Shown: positions 1 through 8,303, counted from the stretch's first letter. The stretch: DNA of 64,000 nucleotides from Streptomyces misionensis (GCF_900104815.1 NZ_FNTD01000004.1:1860001-1924000), one strand, 5' to 3'. Notes: generated by a model not told the origin, from the sequence alone. Made by a program: numbers and translations.

Positions 1-1246
1 CGCTGGAATGGGAGTTGACGGACAGGTTGCCCGCGCGCACGGCCTGCGAGACGCGCAGCGCGCGGCCGAGGTCGCGCGTCCACACGGAACCGGACAGCCC
101 GTAGGGGGTGTCGTTGGCGAGGCGGACGGCGTCCTGTTCGTCGGTGAACGGGAGCAGCACGGCGACGGGTCCGAAGATCTCCTCGTGGGCGGCCGGGCTG
201 TCGTGCCGCTCCCCCGTCAGGACGGTCGGCGGGAACCAGAAGCCGGGTCCGTCGGGGGCCCCGCCGCGCAGGGCGGGGGCGCCGTCGGGGACGTACGACC
301 GTACGCGGTCGCGCTGCGCGGCGGAGATCAGCGGGCCCATCTGGGTCTTCTCGTCGGCCGGGTCGCCGACGACGACGGCGGCGAGCGCGTCGGCGAGGAA
401 CGCGCGGGCCTCGTCGAGCACCGTCTCCTGGACGAGGATCCGGGTGCGGGCGCAGCAGTCCTGCCCGGCGTTGTCCAGGAAGGAGAACGGGTCGAGGGCG
501 GTCTTCAGGTCGGCGTCGGCGAAGACGACGTTGGGGCTCTTGCCGCCGAGTTCCAGGGTGACCGGCTTGACGAGCCGCGCGCAGCGCTCCATGACCTCGC
601 GGCCGGTGCGGGTGGACCCGGTGAAGACGATCTTGGCCACGTCCGGGTGGTCCACCAGGGCGCGTCCGGCGATGTGCCCGTGGCCCGGCAGCACCTGGAA
701 GAGGTGCTCGGGCAGCCCCGCCTCCAGGGCGAGTGCGGCCAGCCGCAGGGCGGTGAGCGGGGTGGTCTCGGCGGGCTTGAGGACGACGGCGTTGCCCGCG
801 GCGAGCGCCGGGAAGGACCCCCAGGCGGCGATCGGCATGGGGAAGTTCCAGGGGGCGATCACGCCGACCACGCCCAGGGGCTCCTGGAAGGTGACGTCCC
901 AGCCGCCGGGTACCGGGATCTGCTTGCCGAGCAGGCGTTCGGCGCCGCCGGCCGCGTAGTGCAGCAGGTCGCGGGCGTTGCCGGCCTCCCAGCGGGCGTT
1001 GCCGAGGGTGTGGCCGGCCTCGCGGACCTCCAGGCGGGCCAGTTCCTCGGTGTGCGCGTCGACGGTGTCGGCGAAGCGGCGCAGCAGCCGGGCCCGGTCG
1101 GCGGGGGCGAGCGCGGCCCAGCCGGTCTGGGCGCGGACGGCCCGTGCGACGGCGGCGGCCACGTCCTGCTCGCTCGCGGCCAAAACGGTGGCGACGACCT
1201 CCTCGGTGGCGGGGTTGAGGATCTGCAACTCGTCTGCGTCGGACAC
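1..1246 (-). CDS. Aldehyde dehydrogenase (NAD(P)+), 3' end outside window
   Basis: Aldehyde dehydrogenase superfamily enzyme that oxidises an aldehyde to the acid; about 415 codons are visible and the C-terminus lies beyond base 1. The GTG start at 1246 follows a GAAAGG ribosome site. Family landmarks read in order on the minus strand: APWNFP, the nucleotide-binding FTGSTRTG, LELGGKSP, and the catalytic-cysteine motif GQDC (codons at 455-466, Cys about residue 264). It lies 23 bp downstream of the glutamine synthetase homologue on the same strand, so the two are probably co-transcribed. In gamma-glutamylation pathways such an enzyme oxidises the gamma-glutamyl aldehyde intermediate. The exact substrate (ethanolamine- or polyamine-derived) is inferred from neighbours, not seen. 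Confidence 0.93.
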   Translation of the reverse strand, partial: MSDADELQILNPATEEVVATVLAASEQDVAAAVARAVRAQTGWAALAPADRARLLRRFADTVDAHTEELARLEVREAGHTLGNARWEAGNARDLLHYAAGGAERLLGKQIPVPGGWDVTFQEPLGVVGVIAPWNFPMPIAAWGSFPALAAGNAVVLKPAETTPLTALRLAALALEAGLPEHLFQVLPGHGHIAGRALVDHPDVAKIVFTGSTRTGREVMERCARLVKPVTLELGGKSPNVVFADADLKTALDPFSFLDNAGQDCCARTRILVQETVLDEARAFLADALAAVVVGDPADEKTQMGPLISAAQRDRVRSYVPDGAPALRGGAPDGPGFWFPPTVLTGERHDSPAAHEEIFGPVAVLLPFTDEQDAVRLANDTPYGLSGSVWTRDLGRALRVSQAVRAGNLSVNSHSS

Positions 1247-1269
1247 GGCTCGACCTTTCACCAGCTGGC

Positions 1270-2628
1270 TCACAGGCGTTCGAAGGAGCGGCGCAGCTCC
1301 CAGTCGGTGACCGCGGCGTCGAAGGCCTCCAGTTCGACGCGGGCCATGTTGCGGTAGTGGGCCACGACCTCCTCGCCGAAGGCGGCCTCGGCGATGGCGC
1401 TGCGCTCCCAGCGTTCGGCGGCCTCGCGCAGGGTGGCCGGGACGTGGTCGAAGTCCGCGGCGTAGGCGTTGCCGGGGCAGGGCTCGGGGAGTTCGAGCTT
1501 GTGCTCCACGCCGTACAGCCCCGCGGCGACCAGTCCGGCGACCGCGAGATAGGGGTTGACGTCGCCGCCGGGCAGGCGGTTCTCGAAGCGCAGGGAGCGG
1601 CCGTGGCCGACCACGCGCAGGGCGCAGGTGCGGTTGTCGTGGCCCCAGGCGACCGCGGTGGGGGCGAAGGAGCCCGGCTGGAACCGTTTGTAGGAGTTGA
1701 TGTTGGGGGCGTAGAGCAGGGAGAAGTCGCGCAGCGCGGCCAGCTGTCCGGCGAGGAAGTGCCGCATCAGCTCGGACATCCCCTCGGGCCCGGCCAGGGC
1801 GTTGGTGCCGTCGGCGTCGGTGAGCGAGAGGTGGATGTGGCAGGAGTTGCCCTCGCGCTCGTTGTACTTGGCCATGAAGGTGATCGAGACGCCCTCCTGG
1901 GCCGCGATCTCCTTGGCGCCGGTCTTGTACAGCGCGTGCTGGTCGCAGGTGGTGAGGGCCTCGTCGTAGCGGAAGGCGATCTCGTGCTGGCCGGGGTTGC
2001 ACTCGCCCTTGGCCGACTCGACGGTGAGGCCCGCGCCCGCCATGTCGTTGCGCAGCCGGCGCAGCAGGGGTTCGACGCGGCCGGTGCCGAGGATGGAGTA
2101 GTCGACGTTGTACTGGTTGGCGGGCGTAAGACCCCGGTAACCGGCGTTCCACGCCTCCTCGTAGCTGTCCTTGAAGACGAGGAACTCCAGCTCGGTGCCG
2201 ACCTGCGCGGTGTAGCCGAGGGCGGCGAGCCGGTCGAGCTGGCGGCGCAGGATCTGGCGCGGGGCGGCGGCGACCGGGGTGCCGTCGTGCCAGGCGAGGT
2301 CGGCGACGAGCAGGGCGGTGCCGGGGTGCCAGGGGATGCGGCGCAGGGTGGCGGGGTCGGGGCGCATGGCGAAGTCGCCGTAGCCGCGCTCCCAGGACGA
2401 CATGGCGTAGCCGTCGACGGTGTTCATCTCGGTGTCGACGGCGAGGAGGTAGTTGCAGCCCTCGGAGCCGTGCTCCAGGACCTCGTCCAGGAAGAAGCGG
2501 GCGGCGAACCGCTTGCCCTGCAGGCGCCCTTGCATGTCGGGGAAGGCCAGGACGACGGTGTCGATCTCACCGCTCGCCACCAGGGCGTGCAGCTCCTCGA
2601 CGGAGAGCGGGGCGGTGCGGTCTGCCAC
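1270..2628 (-). CDS. glnA4: Glutamine synthetase-like gamma-glutamylamide synthetase (GlnA4 type)
   Basis: A 452-residue member of the glutamine synthetase superfamily, expected to ligate glutamate to an amine with ATP. The N-terminal beta-grasp part holds FPDMQGRLQGKRF. The catalytic part carries TELEF, the metal/glutamate-binding stretch NSCHIHLSL and the ATP-side stretch RFENRLPGGDVNPYLA. The GTG start at 2628 sits behind an AGGAGG site; an upstream in-frame extension overlaps the divergent regulator and is rejected. Context (aldehyde dehydrogenase, FadR-type regulator, gamma-glutamyl hydrolase) matches the S. coelicolor SCO1613 locus, whose GlnA4 is reported to make gamma-glutamylethanolamide. 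I infer the same role from synteny; a polyamine substrate is the alternative. It is unlikely to be the housekeeping ammonium-assimilating enzyme. Confidence 0.85.
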   Translation of the reverse strand: MADRTAPLSVEELHALVASGEIDTVVLAFPDMQGRLQGKRFAARFFLDEVLEHGSEGCNYLLAVDTEMNTVDGYAMSSWERGYGDFAMRPDPATLRRIPWHPGTALLVADLAWHDGTPVAAAPRQILRRQLDRLAALGYTAQVGTELEFLVFKDSYEEAWNAGYRGLTPANQYNVDYSILGTGRVEPLLRRLRNDMAGAGLTVESAKGECNPGQHEIAFRYDEALTTCDQHALYKTGAKEIAAQEGVSITFMAKYNEREGNSCHIHLSLTDADGTNALAGPEGMSELMRHFLAGQLAALRDFSLLYAPNINSYKRFQPGSFAPTAVAWGHDNRTCALRVVGHGRSLRFENRLPGGDVNPYLAVAGLVAAGLYGVEHKLELPEPCPGNAYAADFDHVPATLREAAERWERSAIAEAAFGEEVVAHYRNMARVELEAFDAAVTDWELRRSFERL

Positions 2629-2724
2629 GGAGAACCTCCTTCGGCGCCTACGCGCTTCTTCGGCCGGGCCGGGGAGCCATAAGGTATTGCCCGGAACCAT
2701 TGCTTGGGAAGGGGGCGCGGGCGG

Positions 2725-3462
2725 ATGTCGCCGGAGACGGAGCGGCAGGGGGCGGGCGACCGGCTCGCCGCGGTGCTGCGGCCGGTGCGGGCGGGCAACG
2801 GCTTCGAGGAGGCGCTGGAGCAGATCCTCCAGGTGGTCCGGCTCGGCCTGGTGCCGGGCGGCGGGCGGCTGCCGGCCGAGCGGGAGCTGGCGGAGCGCCT
2901 CGGGATCAGCCGGGTGACGCTGCGCGAGGTGCTGAAGGTGCTCCAGGACCAGGGGCTGGTCGAGGCGCGGCGCGGCCGGTACGGCGGAACGTTCGTGCGG
3001 CCGCGCGCGGACGCGGGCGGCGAGGACGAGCTGCGGCGGCGGATCGCCGCGGTGGACGTCGAGGACGTGCTGCGCTTCCGCGAGGTGCTGGAGGTGGGGG
3101 CGGCCGGGCTGTGCGCGGCGCACGGGCTGACGGACGAGCGGGCGGCACGGCTGCGGGAGGCGCTGGCGGGCACGCACGACGCGCCGCTGGCCGACTACCG
3201 GCGCCGGGACACCCTGCTCCACCTGACCCTGGCCGAGCTGTGCGGGTCCCCCTCGCTGACCGCGCAGTACGCGGCGGTGCGGGCCACGGTCAACGAGCTG
3301 CTGGACTGCATCCCGCTGCTGGTGCGCAATCTGGAGCACTCCCAGCGGCAGCACACCGCGCTGGTGGAGGCGGTGCTGGACGGGGACGCGGACGGGGCGC
3401 GGGAGATGATGCGGGAGCACTGCGCGGGCACGGCGGCGCTGCTGCGGGGTTTCCTGACCTGA
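2725..3462 (+). CDS. GntR-family regulator, FadR subfamily
   Basis: A 245-residue DNA-binding regulator. Residues about 20-85 form the winged helix-turn-helix (RLPAERELAERLGISRVTLREV, shown here only as an outline: basic N-arm, PAERELA helix, SRVTLRE recognition helix). The C-terminal half is an alpha-helical FCD ligand-binding domain (LRFREVLEVGAAGL, then LLDCIPLL near the end). The ATG at 2725 has a GGAAGGGGGC purine run upstream; an in-frame TTG at 2704 is less likely. It is divergent from the glnA4-type gene across about 96 bp and 23 bp ahead of the hydrolase gene, so it probably controls both transcripts in response to an intermediate. Confidence 0.88.
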   Translation: MSPETERQGAGDRLAAVLRPVRAGNGFEEALEQILQVVRLGLVPGGGRLPAERELAERLGISRVTLREVLKVLQDQGLVEARRGRYGGTFVRPRADAGGEDELRRRIAAVDVEDVLRFREVLEVGAAGLCAAHGLTDERAARLREALAGTHDAPLADYRRRDTLLHLTLAELCGSPSLTAQYAAVRATVNELLDCIPLLVRNLEHSQRQHTALVEAVLDGDADGAREMMREHCAGTAALLRGFLT

Positions 3463-3485
3463 CCCGCTTCTGCAAAGGTACGGCT

Positions 3486-4220
3486 GTGAACCTTTCTGCT
3501 CCGTTGATCGGTGTGAGCACGTATCTGGAGACCGGGACCCGGTGGGGGGTCTGGGAGCTGGAGGCGGCGCTGCTGCCGGCCGGGTATCCGCGGCTGGTGC
3601 AGCGGGCCGGGGGCCTGGCGTGCATGCTGCCGCCGGACTCCCCCGAGCTGGCCGCGGCGGCGGTGGCCCGGCTGGACGGGCTGGTCGTCGCGGGCGGCCC
3701 GGACGTGGACCCTTCCCGCTACGGCGCCGCCCGCGATCCCCGTACGGGCCCGCCGGCCACGGCCCGGGACGCCTGGGAACTCGCCCTGATCGACGCCGCG
3801 CTGGCCTCCGGCACACCGCTGCTGGGGATCTGCCGGGGCATGCAGCTTCTGAACGTGGCGCTCGGCGGGACGCTGGTGCAGCACCTGGAGGGGCACGTGG
3901 AGGCGGTGGGCGTCTTCGGCAGCCACACGGTCACGCCCGTACCGGGCACGCGCTACGCCGAGATCGTCCCGGCCCCGGCGACCGTCCCCACCTACCACCA
4001 CCAGTGCGTCTCCCGCCTCGGCCGGGACCTCGTGCCCTCGGCCCACGCGGCGGACGGCACGGTGGAAGCGCTCGAACTGCCGGCGGACCGGGGCTGGGCC
4101 CTGGGCGTGCAATGGCATCCGGAGATGGGCGAGGACGTGCGGGTGATGCGGGCGTTGGTCACGGCCGCGGGGCGCTGCCGCGGGCTGAGCGGGGGGCCGC
4201 GGCGGCCTGAGACGGCGTGA
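3486..4220 (+). CDS. Gamma-glutamyl-gamma-aminobutyrate hydrolase-like (class I glutamine amidotransferase fold)
   Basis: A 244-residue peptidase C26/PuuD-type hydrolase that would cleave a gamma-glutamyl amide and release glutamate. Visible motifs: VVAGGPDVDP, the nucleophile elbow GICRGMQLLNVALGG, and the C-terminal WHPEMG supplying the His and Glu of the triad. The GTG start at 3486 has AAAGG about 7 bases upstream and begins 23 bp after the regulator gene, so the two are probably one transcript. With the synthetase and aldehyde dehydrogenase it completes the gamma-glutamylation, oxidation and deglutamylation logic of the E. coli Puu pathway. Confidence 0.9.
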   Translation: MNLSAPLIGVSTYLETGTRWGVWELEAALLPAGYPRLVQRAGGLACMLPPDSPELAAAAVARLDGLVVAGGPDVDPSRYGAARDPRTGPPATARDAWELALIDAALASGTPLLGICRGMQLLNVALGGTLVQHLEGHVEAVGVFGSHTVTPVPGTRYAEIVPAPATVPTYHHQCVSRLGRDLVPSAHAADGTVEALELPADRGWALGVQWHPEMGEDVRVMRALVTAAGRCRGLSGGPRRPETA

Positions 4221-4617
4221 CGGTGCGGGTCCGTCGCGGCCGGGCGCGCGGTTCCCCGCGCCCCCAAACAGAACCGCCCTGCCCGCCGGTTGCACGGTGC
4301 CGTCACCGCCGACCGGGCGACGTGCCGTCGCACGTGCGGGCTCGTCGCGGCCGGGCGCGCAGTTCCCAAGTTCCCCGCGCCCCTCAGGGAACCGCCGTTG
4401 ACGTCGGCTGCGTGGGGCCGTGGCCGCCAGCGGGCCGACGCGCCGCCGCACCGTGCCGGCTTGTCATGGCCGAGCGCGCCGCGCCCCTCAGGGAACCGCT
4501 CTCGCCGTCGGCTGCATGACGTCGTCACCGTCAGCAGACCGACGCGCCGCCGCACGTGCCGGCTCCTCGTGGCCAGAGCGCGCCGCGCCCCTCAGGGAAT
4601 CGCCGCGCTCTCCGTGC
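4221..4617. repeat. Four diverged copies of a roughly 105-120 bp intergenic repeat
   Basis: This gene-free stretch holds four related units with cores near 4231, 4340, 4460 and 4564. Each unit has a variant of CTCGTCGCGGCCGGGCGCGC followed by a GCGCCCC-containing block, and three units continue with TCAGGGAA. Units 3 and 4 are the closest pair and share the lead-in GACGCGCCGCCGCAC. Similar G+C-rich elements are, to my recollection, dispersed between genes in many Streptomyces chromosomes. No stable open reading frame with a ribosome site is seen. It separates the catabolic cluster from the LysR gene. Confidence 0.75.
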
Positions 4618-5550
4618 TCAGGCGCGCGTCAGGGACAGCAGGTCCCTCGCCGGGCCCGCGGGGCGGTGGCCCGTGGGCCAGACGGCGCGCAGGTCGCGGG
4701 AGAGGGAGACGCCGTCCACCGGGATGGCCACCAGCCGTCGCAGCGCCAGTTCCTCCCGCACCGCCAGTTCGCTCAGCACCGACGGTCCCGCCCCGCTCAC
4801 CGCCGACGCCTTCACCGCCGTGGTCGAGGACAGCTCGATGAGCGGACGGGCGAGCCCCCCGAGCGCGGCGTCCAGCACCTGCCGTGTGCCCGATCCCCGC
4901 TCACGCAGGATCAGCGGGGTCGCCGCCAGTTCCTCGGCCGCCAGCGGCCGCCGCCGACGGGCCCACGGGTGCCCCGGTGCCGTCACGACGATCAGCCGGT
5001 CGTGCCCGATCACCGCCGCGTCCAGTCCCGCGGGCACGGACAGCCCCTCCACGAAGCCGAGGTCCGCCTCCCCGCCCAGCAGCAGTTCCGCCACCCGCGC
5101 CGAGTTGCCGGCCAGCAGCGACACCGCCGTGTCGGGCCGCTCGGCGTGCAGCGCGAGCAGCCAGCCCGGCAGCAGGTACTCGGCGATGGTCATGCTCGCC
5201 GCCACCCGCAGCCGCGAGTCCCGCCGGTCCCGCAGCGCCCGCGCGCCCGCGTCGAACGCGGCCGCCGCCTCCACCACCCGCCGCGCCCAGTCCGTCACCA
5301 GCACCCCGGCGTCCGTGAGCCGCGACCCCCGGGGCGAGCGGTCCACCAGGGCCACCCCCAGCTGCCGCTCCATCGACCGGATCCGGCTGCTCGCGGCCGG
5401 CTGGGTGACGCCGACCTCCCGGGCCGCCGCGCCGAGACTGCCCAGCCGCGCCACCGCCAGCAGCAGTTCCAGCGCCGCCAGATCGGGCACCCGGTGCGCC
5501 AACGACCCGGTGCCCTCCTGCCGTCCGTCCTGTCCCTCCGCCTTGCTCAT
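4618..5550 (-). CDS. LysR-family transcriptional regulator
   Basis: A 310-residue LysR regulator. The N-terminal winged helix lies at about residues 24-83 and includes GSLGAAAREVGVTQPAASSR and the wing segment LVDRSPRGSRLTDAG. It is followed by a periplasmic-binding-protein-like effector domain (about residues 110-300; LRVAASMTIAEYLLPGWL opens it). The ATG start at 5550 faces the TDT transporter 62 bp away, the usual arrangement in which a LysR protein controls the divergent gene. The ligand cannot be told from sequence. S. coelicolor-type neighbours suggest no biosynthetic cluster here. Confidence 0.9.
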   Translation of the reverse strand: MSKAEGQDGRQEGTGSLAHRVPDLAALELLLAVARLGSLGAAAREVGVTQPAASSRIRSMERQLGVALVDRSPRGSRLTDAGVLVTDWARRVVEAAAAFDAGARALRDRRDSRLRVAASMTIAEYLLPGWLLALHAERPDTAVSLLAGNSARVAELLLGGEADLGFVEGLSVPAGLDAAVIGHDRLIVVTAPGHPWARRRRPLAAEELAATPLILRERGSGTRQVLDAALGGLARPLIELSSTTAVKASAVSGAGPSVLSELAVREELALRRLVAIPVDGVSLSRDLRAVWPTGHRPAGPARDLLSLTRA

Positions 5551-5612
5551 AAGACCAGTTTATGTCCCCATAGAAGCAAACTCCCTGGTCAGGGGAGAAT
5601 CCCGGCGGCACG

Positions 5613-6791
5613 GTGAATGTCATGGTCACCGCAGCCCCGCCCCTTCCCGCCACCCGCGCGCCCCGCGCCGTCCGGGTCCGCCACCTCGGCCCCAACTGGT
5701 ACGCCTCCGTCATGGGCACCGCCGCCGTCGGCACGGCCGGCACCGCGCTGCCGGTGGCGCTGCCGGCCGGCCTGCACACGGTCCTCGCGGCCGTCTGGGC
5801 GCTGTCCCTGCTGATGCTGGTGACCCTGCTGGTGGCCCGCACGCTGCACTGGGTCCACCACCGCGACCAGGCCCGCGCCCATCTCCTCGACCCCGCCATG
5901 GCCCCGTTCTACGGCTGTCTGTCCATGGCCATGCTCGCGGTGGGCGGCGGCGCGCCGACCGCCGGGCGCGACTGGCTCGGCACCGGCACCGCCGTCGCCC
6001 TGGACACCGTGCTGTACACCGCCGGTACGGCGGTCGGCCTGTGGGCGGCCGTGGCGGTGCCGTACCTGATGTCCGTGCGGCACCGCATCGAGCCCTCCCA
6101 GGCCTCCCCGGTGTGGCTGCTGCCGCTGGTCGCGCCGATGGTGTCGGCGGCGCTCGGCCCGCAGCTCGTCCCGCACCTGCCGCCCGGCCAGCCCCGCGCG
6201 ACCCTGCTGCTGGCCTGTCTCGCGATGTTCGGGCTGAGCCTGTTCGCCACCCTGGTGACGCTGCCGCTGATCCTCTCCCGGCTGATCACCGCCGGCCCGC
6301 TGCCGCTCGCGCTCACGCCGACCCTGTTCCTGGTCCTCGGCCCGCTCGGGCAGTCCACCACCGCCGTCGGCTCGATCGCGAACGCCGCGCCGGGTGTCGT
6401 ACCGGCCTCGTACGCGCGCGGCCTCGACGTGTTCTCCGTGCTGTACGGAGTGCCCGTGACGGGCTTCGCGCTGATGTGGCTGGCGCTGGCCGTCGCGCAC
6501 CTGGTGCGGGCCCGGCGCCGGGGCATGGGCTTCGCGATGACCTGGTGGGCCTGCACCTTCCCGGTGGGCACCTGTGTCACCGGCGCGGCGGCCCTCGCCC
6601 GGCACACCGGCCTGACCGGCTACCAGGCGCTGTCCGTCGCGCTGTACGTGCTGCTGGTCGTGGCGTGGCTGGCGGCGGGCACCGGCACCGTGCGCGGACT
6701 GCTCAGCGGCGAGCTGCTCGCAGGGCCTCGGCCAGCACCCGCGGCGCCCGCGCCAGGGACGGCCCGTACCACGTCAGGTGCCGCCCGCTGA
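5613..6791 (+). CDS. TDT-family (tellurite-resistance/dicarboxylate) transporter
   Basis: A 392-residue polytopic membrane protein with about ten hydrophobic segments, starting with LGPNWYASVMGTAAVGTAG. That PNWYAS/VMGT start is typical of the TDT family, which includes SLAC1/TehA-like channels and malate or sulfite exporters. The GTG at 5613 is used here; an ATG at 5622 in the same frame (MVTAAPP) is equally possible, and neither has a strong ribosome site. The last about 30 codons, rich in Ala/Pro/Thr, overlap the 3' end of the convergent BtuF-like gene by 89 bp. Substrate is unknown. Confidence 0.82.
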   Translation: MNVMVTAAPPLPATRAPRAVRVRHLGPNWYASVMGTAAVGTAGTALPVALPAGLHTVLAAVWALSLLMLVTLLVARTLHWVHHRDQARAHLLDPAMAPFYGCLSMAMLAVGGGAPTAGRDWLGTGTAVALDTVLYTAGTAVGLWAAVAVPYLMSVRHRIEPSQASPVWLLPLVAPMVSAALGPQLVPHLPPGQPRATLLLACLAMFGLSLFATLVTLPLILSRLITAGPLPLALTPTLFLVLGPLGQSTTAVGSIANAAPGVVPASYARGLDVFSVLYGVPVTGFALMWLALAVAHLVRARRRGMGFAMTWWACTFPVGTCVTGAAALARHTGLTGYQALSVALYVLLVVAWLAAGTGTVRGLLSGELLAGPRPAPAAPAPGTARTTSGAAR

Positions 6792-7425
6792 CCAGGGCGC
6801 AGGCCAGACCGGGAAAGGCCTCCGGGCCGTCGTCCGCGGTGAAGCGGTAGGGCTCGTCGGGGAGCACCACCACGTCCGGGGCGGCGGCCCGCAGCTCGTC
6901 CAGGGGGACGCGGGGGTAGCGCTCGGCGTGCCCCGCGTACAGGTGGTGCACGCCGAGGCGGGCCAGTACGTCGCCCGCGAAGGTGTCCCGGCCGACCACC
7001 ATCCAGGGGCGGCGCCACACCGGTACGACGGCGGTCCTGCGCTCCGCGGGCTCGGGCAGCGCGGTCCACTCCGCCTCGGCCTCGCGCAGCCAGCCGGGGC
7101 GCTCGGGGGCACCGCAGGCTTCCAGGACCCGGGCCAGCTCCGTGAACGCGTCCGGGACCGTGCGCACCTCGGTGACCAGCACGTCGAGACCCGCCGCGCG
7201 CAGCGCGTCGAGGTCGGGGACGCGGTTCTCCTCCTCGTTGGCCACGACCAGGTCGGGTGCCAGCTCGACGATCCGCTCGACCTTGGGGTTCTTGGTCCCG
7301 CCGATCCGTACGACGTCCAGGTCCGCCGGATGGCTGCACCAGTCGGTGGCCCCGACGAGCACGCCGGGCAGCGTCTCGGCGACGGCCTCGGTGAGGGACG
7401 GGACGAGGGAGACGACGCGCTTCAC
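6703..7425 (-). CDS. BtuF-like helical-backbone metal/cobalamin receptor, no signal peptide
   Basis: A 240-residue class III periplasmic-binding-protein fold (ABC transporter substrate-binding, cobalamin/Fe3+-siderophore type). Typical segments are VVSLVPSLTEAV at the start, VGATDWC, KNPKVERIVELAPDLVVANEEEN and a C-terminal PDVVVLPDEPYRF. There is no signal peptide or lipobox: the protein starts directly in the first beta strand, so it should stay in the cytoplasm as encoded. The GTG start at 7425 overlaps the stop of the upstream cupin regulator by 4 bases (GTGA), which points to translational coupling. No transporter genes adjoin it. It may be a cytoplasmic binding or salvage protein; function is unassigned. 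Confidence 0.8.
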   Translation of the reverse strand: MKRVVSLVPSLTEAVAETLPGVLVGATDWCSHPADLDVVRIGGTKNPKVERIVELAPDLVVANEEENRVPDLDALRAAGLDVLVTEVRTVPDAFTELARVLEACGAPERPGWLREAEAEWTALPEPAERRTAVVPVWRRPWMVVGRDTFAGDVLARLGVHHLYAGHAERYPRVPLDELRAAAPDVVVLPDEPYRFTADDGPEAFPGLACALVSGRHLTWYGPSLARAPRVLAEALRAARR

Positions 7426-7994
7426 CGGGACCGGTCCTGCACGGCCTCGATGTGTTCGGCCACCGCCACCACGACGACCCGGGTGTCCGGCACGGTCGCC
7501 CGCCAGCGGTGTCTGACGCCGCCGGTGAGGTACAGCGTGTCCCCGCGGCCGAGGCGGTAGGCGCGGCCCTCGGCCTCGATCTCGACCGCGCCCTCGACGA
7601 TGTACATCAGCTCGTCGTTGCGGTGCTGGAACTCGCGGCCGGCGTCGTGGTCGCCGAGGAACTCGGAGGCGTGCAGCTGGTGGTGGCCGCGGACCAGGGA
7701 CCGGGTGCGGGGCGCGAAGTCGTCCTCGGCGACGGGCTCGGCGCGCACCACGTCCACGGTGGCCGCGGGGTCCGCCGCGGCGAGGAGTTCGACGGCCGTG
7801 GTGCGCAGGGCGTCGGCCAGTTTCTCCAGGGAGGTGCGGCTGGGGCGGGCCCGGTCGTTCTCCACCTGGCTGAGGAAGGGCACGGACAGGCCGGTGCGCT
7901 CGGCCACGACCGCGAGGGTCAGCTCCAGCGCACGGCGCCGCCGCCGGACCGCCGCGCCCACCCGTACGGGCTGCTGCTCTTTGTGGTCGCCCAT
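7422..7994 (-). CDS. XRE-cupin transcriptional regulator
   Basis: A 190-residue two-domain regulator. The N-terminal helix-turn-helix of the XRE/Cro type (RRRRALELTLAVVAERTGLS, then FLSQVENDRARPSRTSLEKL) spans about residues 15-75. The C-terminal cupin barrel (about 110-185) includes HRNDELMYIVEGAVEIEAEG and YLTGGVRHRWRA. The ATG at 7994 is chosen because GGAG lies just upstream; a longer frame to 8078 lacks a site. Such proteins usually repress genes for small-molecule metabolism and bind a metal or metabolite in the cupin. The 4-base overlap with the BtuF-like gene suggests the pair works together. Confidence 0.88.
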   Translation of the reverse strand: MGDHKEQQPVRVGAAVRRRRRALELTLAVVAERTGLSVPFLSQVENDRARPSRTSLEKLADALRTTAVELLAAADPAATVDVVRAEPVAEDDFAPRTRSLVRGHHQLHASEFLGDHDAGREFQHRNDELMYIVEGAVEIEAEGRAYRLGRGDTLYLTGGVRHRWRATVPDTRVVVVAVAEHIEAVQDRSR

Positions 7995-8265
7995 CGCTCC
8001 GGCTCCCTCCCTCGCTCGTCGTCCGTTCGTCCTGCCTCGGGTACCGGGTGCCCGCTGCGGGGCTCCCGATGGCTTCACTGCACCCTACGCATGTTCGGCA
8101 AACGGTTTCATGCGCGTGTCACATCCCCTGCTCGCCATGGACCCCTTACCCTCCCGGTTCACGCCAGTGTCGGGGGCTGGGCGGGGGTCCCCCGATGCTT
8201 CCTCCCTGGGGATGAACATGTCCAGCAGCCAGAGTCATCACGCTGGGTGATTGGCCGGATTCTTG

Positions 8266-8303
8266 CCGTAGGGGAAACGGGTGCTTTCCCCTACGGAAAG
8301 CAC
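8266..8303. other. Two overlapping, mutually exclusive inverted repeats
   Basis: Arms CCGTAGGGGAAA (8266-8277) and TTTCCCCTACGG (8285-8296) form a perfect 12-bp stem with a 7-base loop. The right arm also takes part in a second perfect dyad, GTGCTTTCC (8281-8289) with GGAAAGCAC (8295-8303). Both cannot form in the same RNA molecule. The geometry resembles an attenuator or a protein-binding double dyad, but no downstream target is evident on the plus strand; on the minus strand it lies upstream of the XRE-cupin gene. Confidence 0.55.

Noticed and set aside
2629..3816. N-terminal extension of the glutamine synthetase homologue to 848 residues
   Set aside because: The extension is Pro/Arg-rich, lies antisense to the GntR gene and beyond a good ribosome site at 2635-2640.
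8139..8250. 36-codon plus-strand frame with a TTA codon, possibly a bldA-dependent peptide or leader
   Set aside because: No ribosome site, no downstream plus-strand gene, and no recognisable sequence. Kept only as a note.
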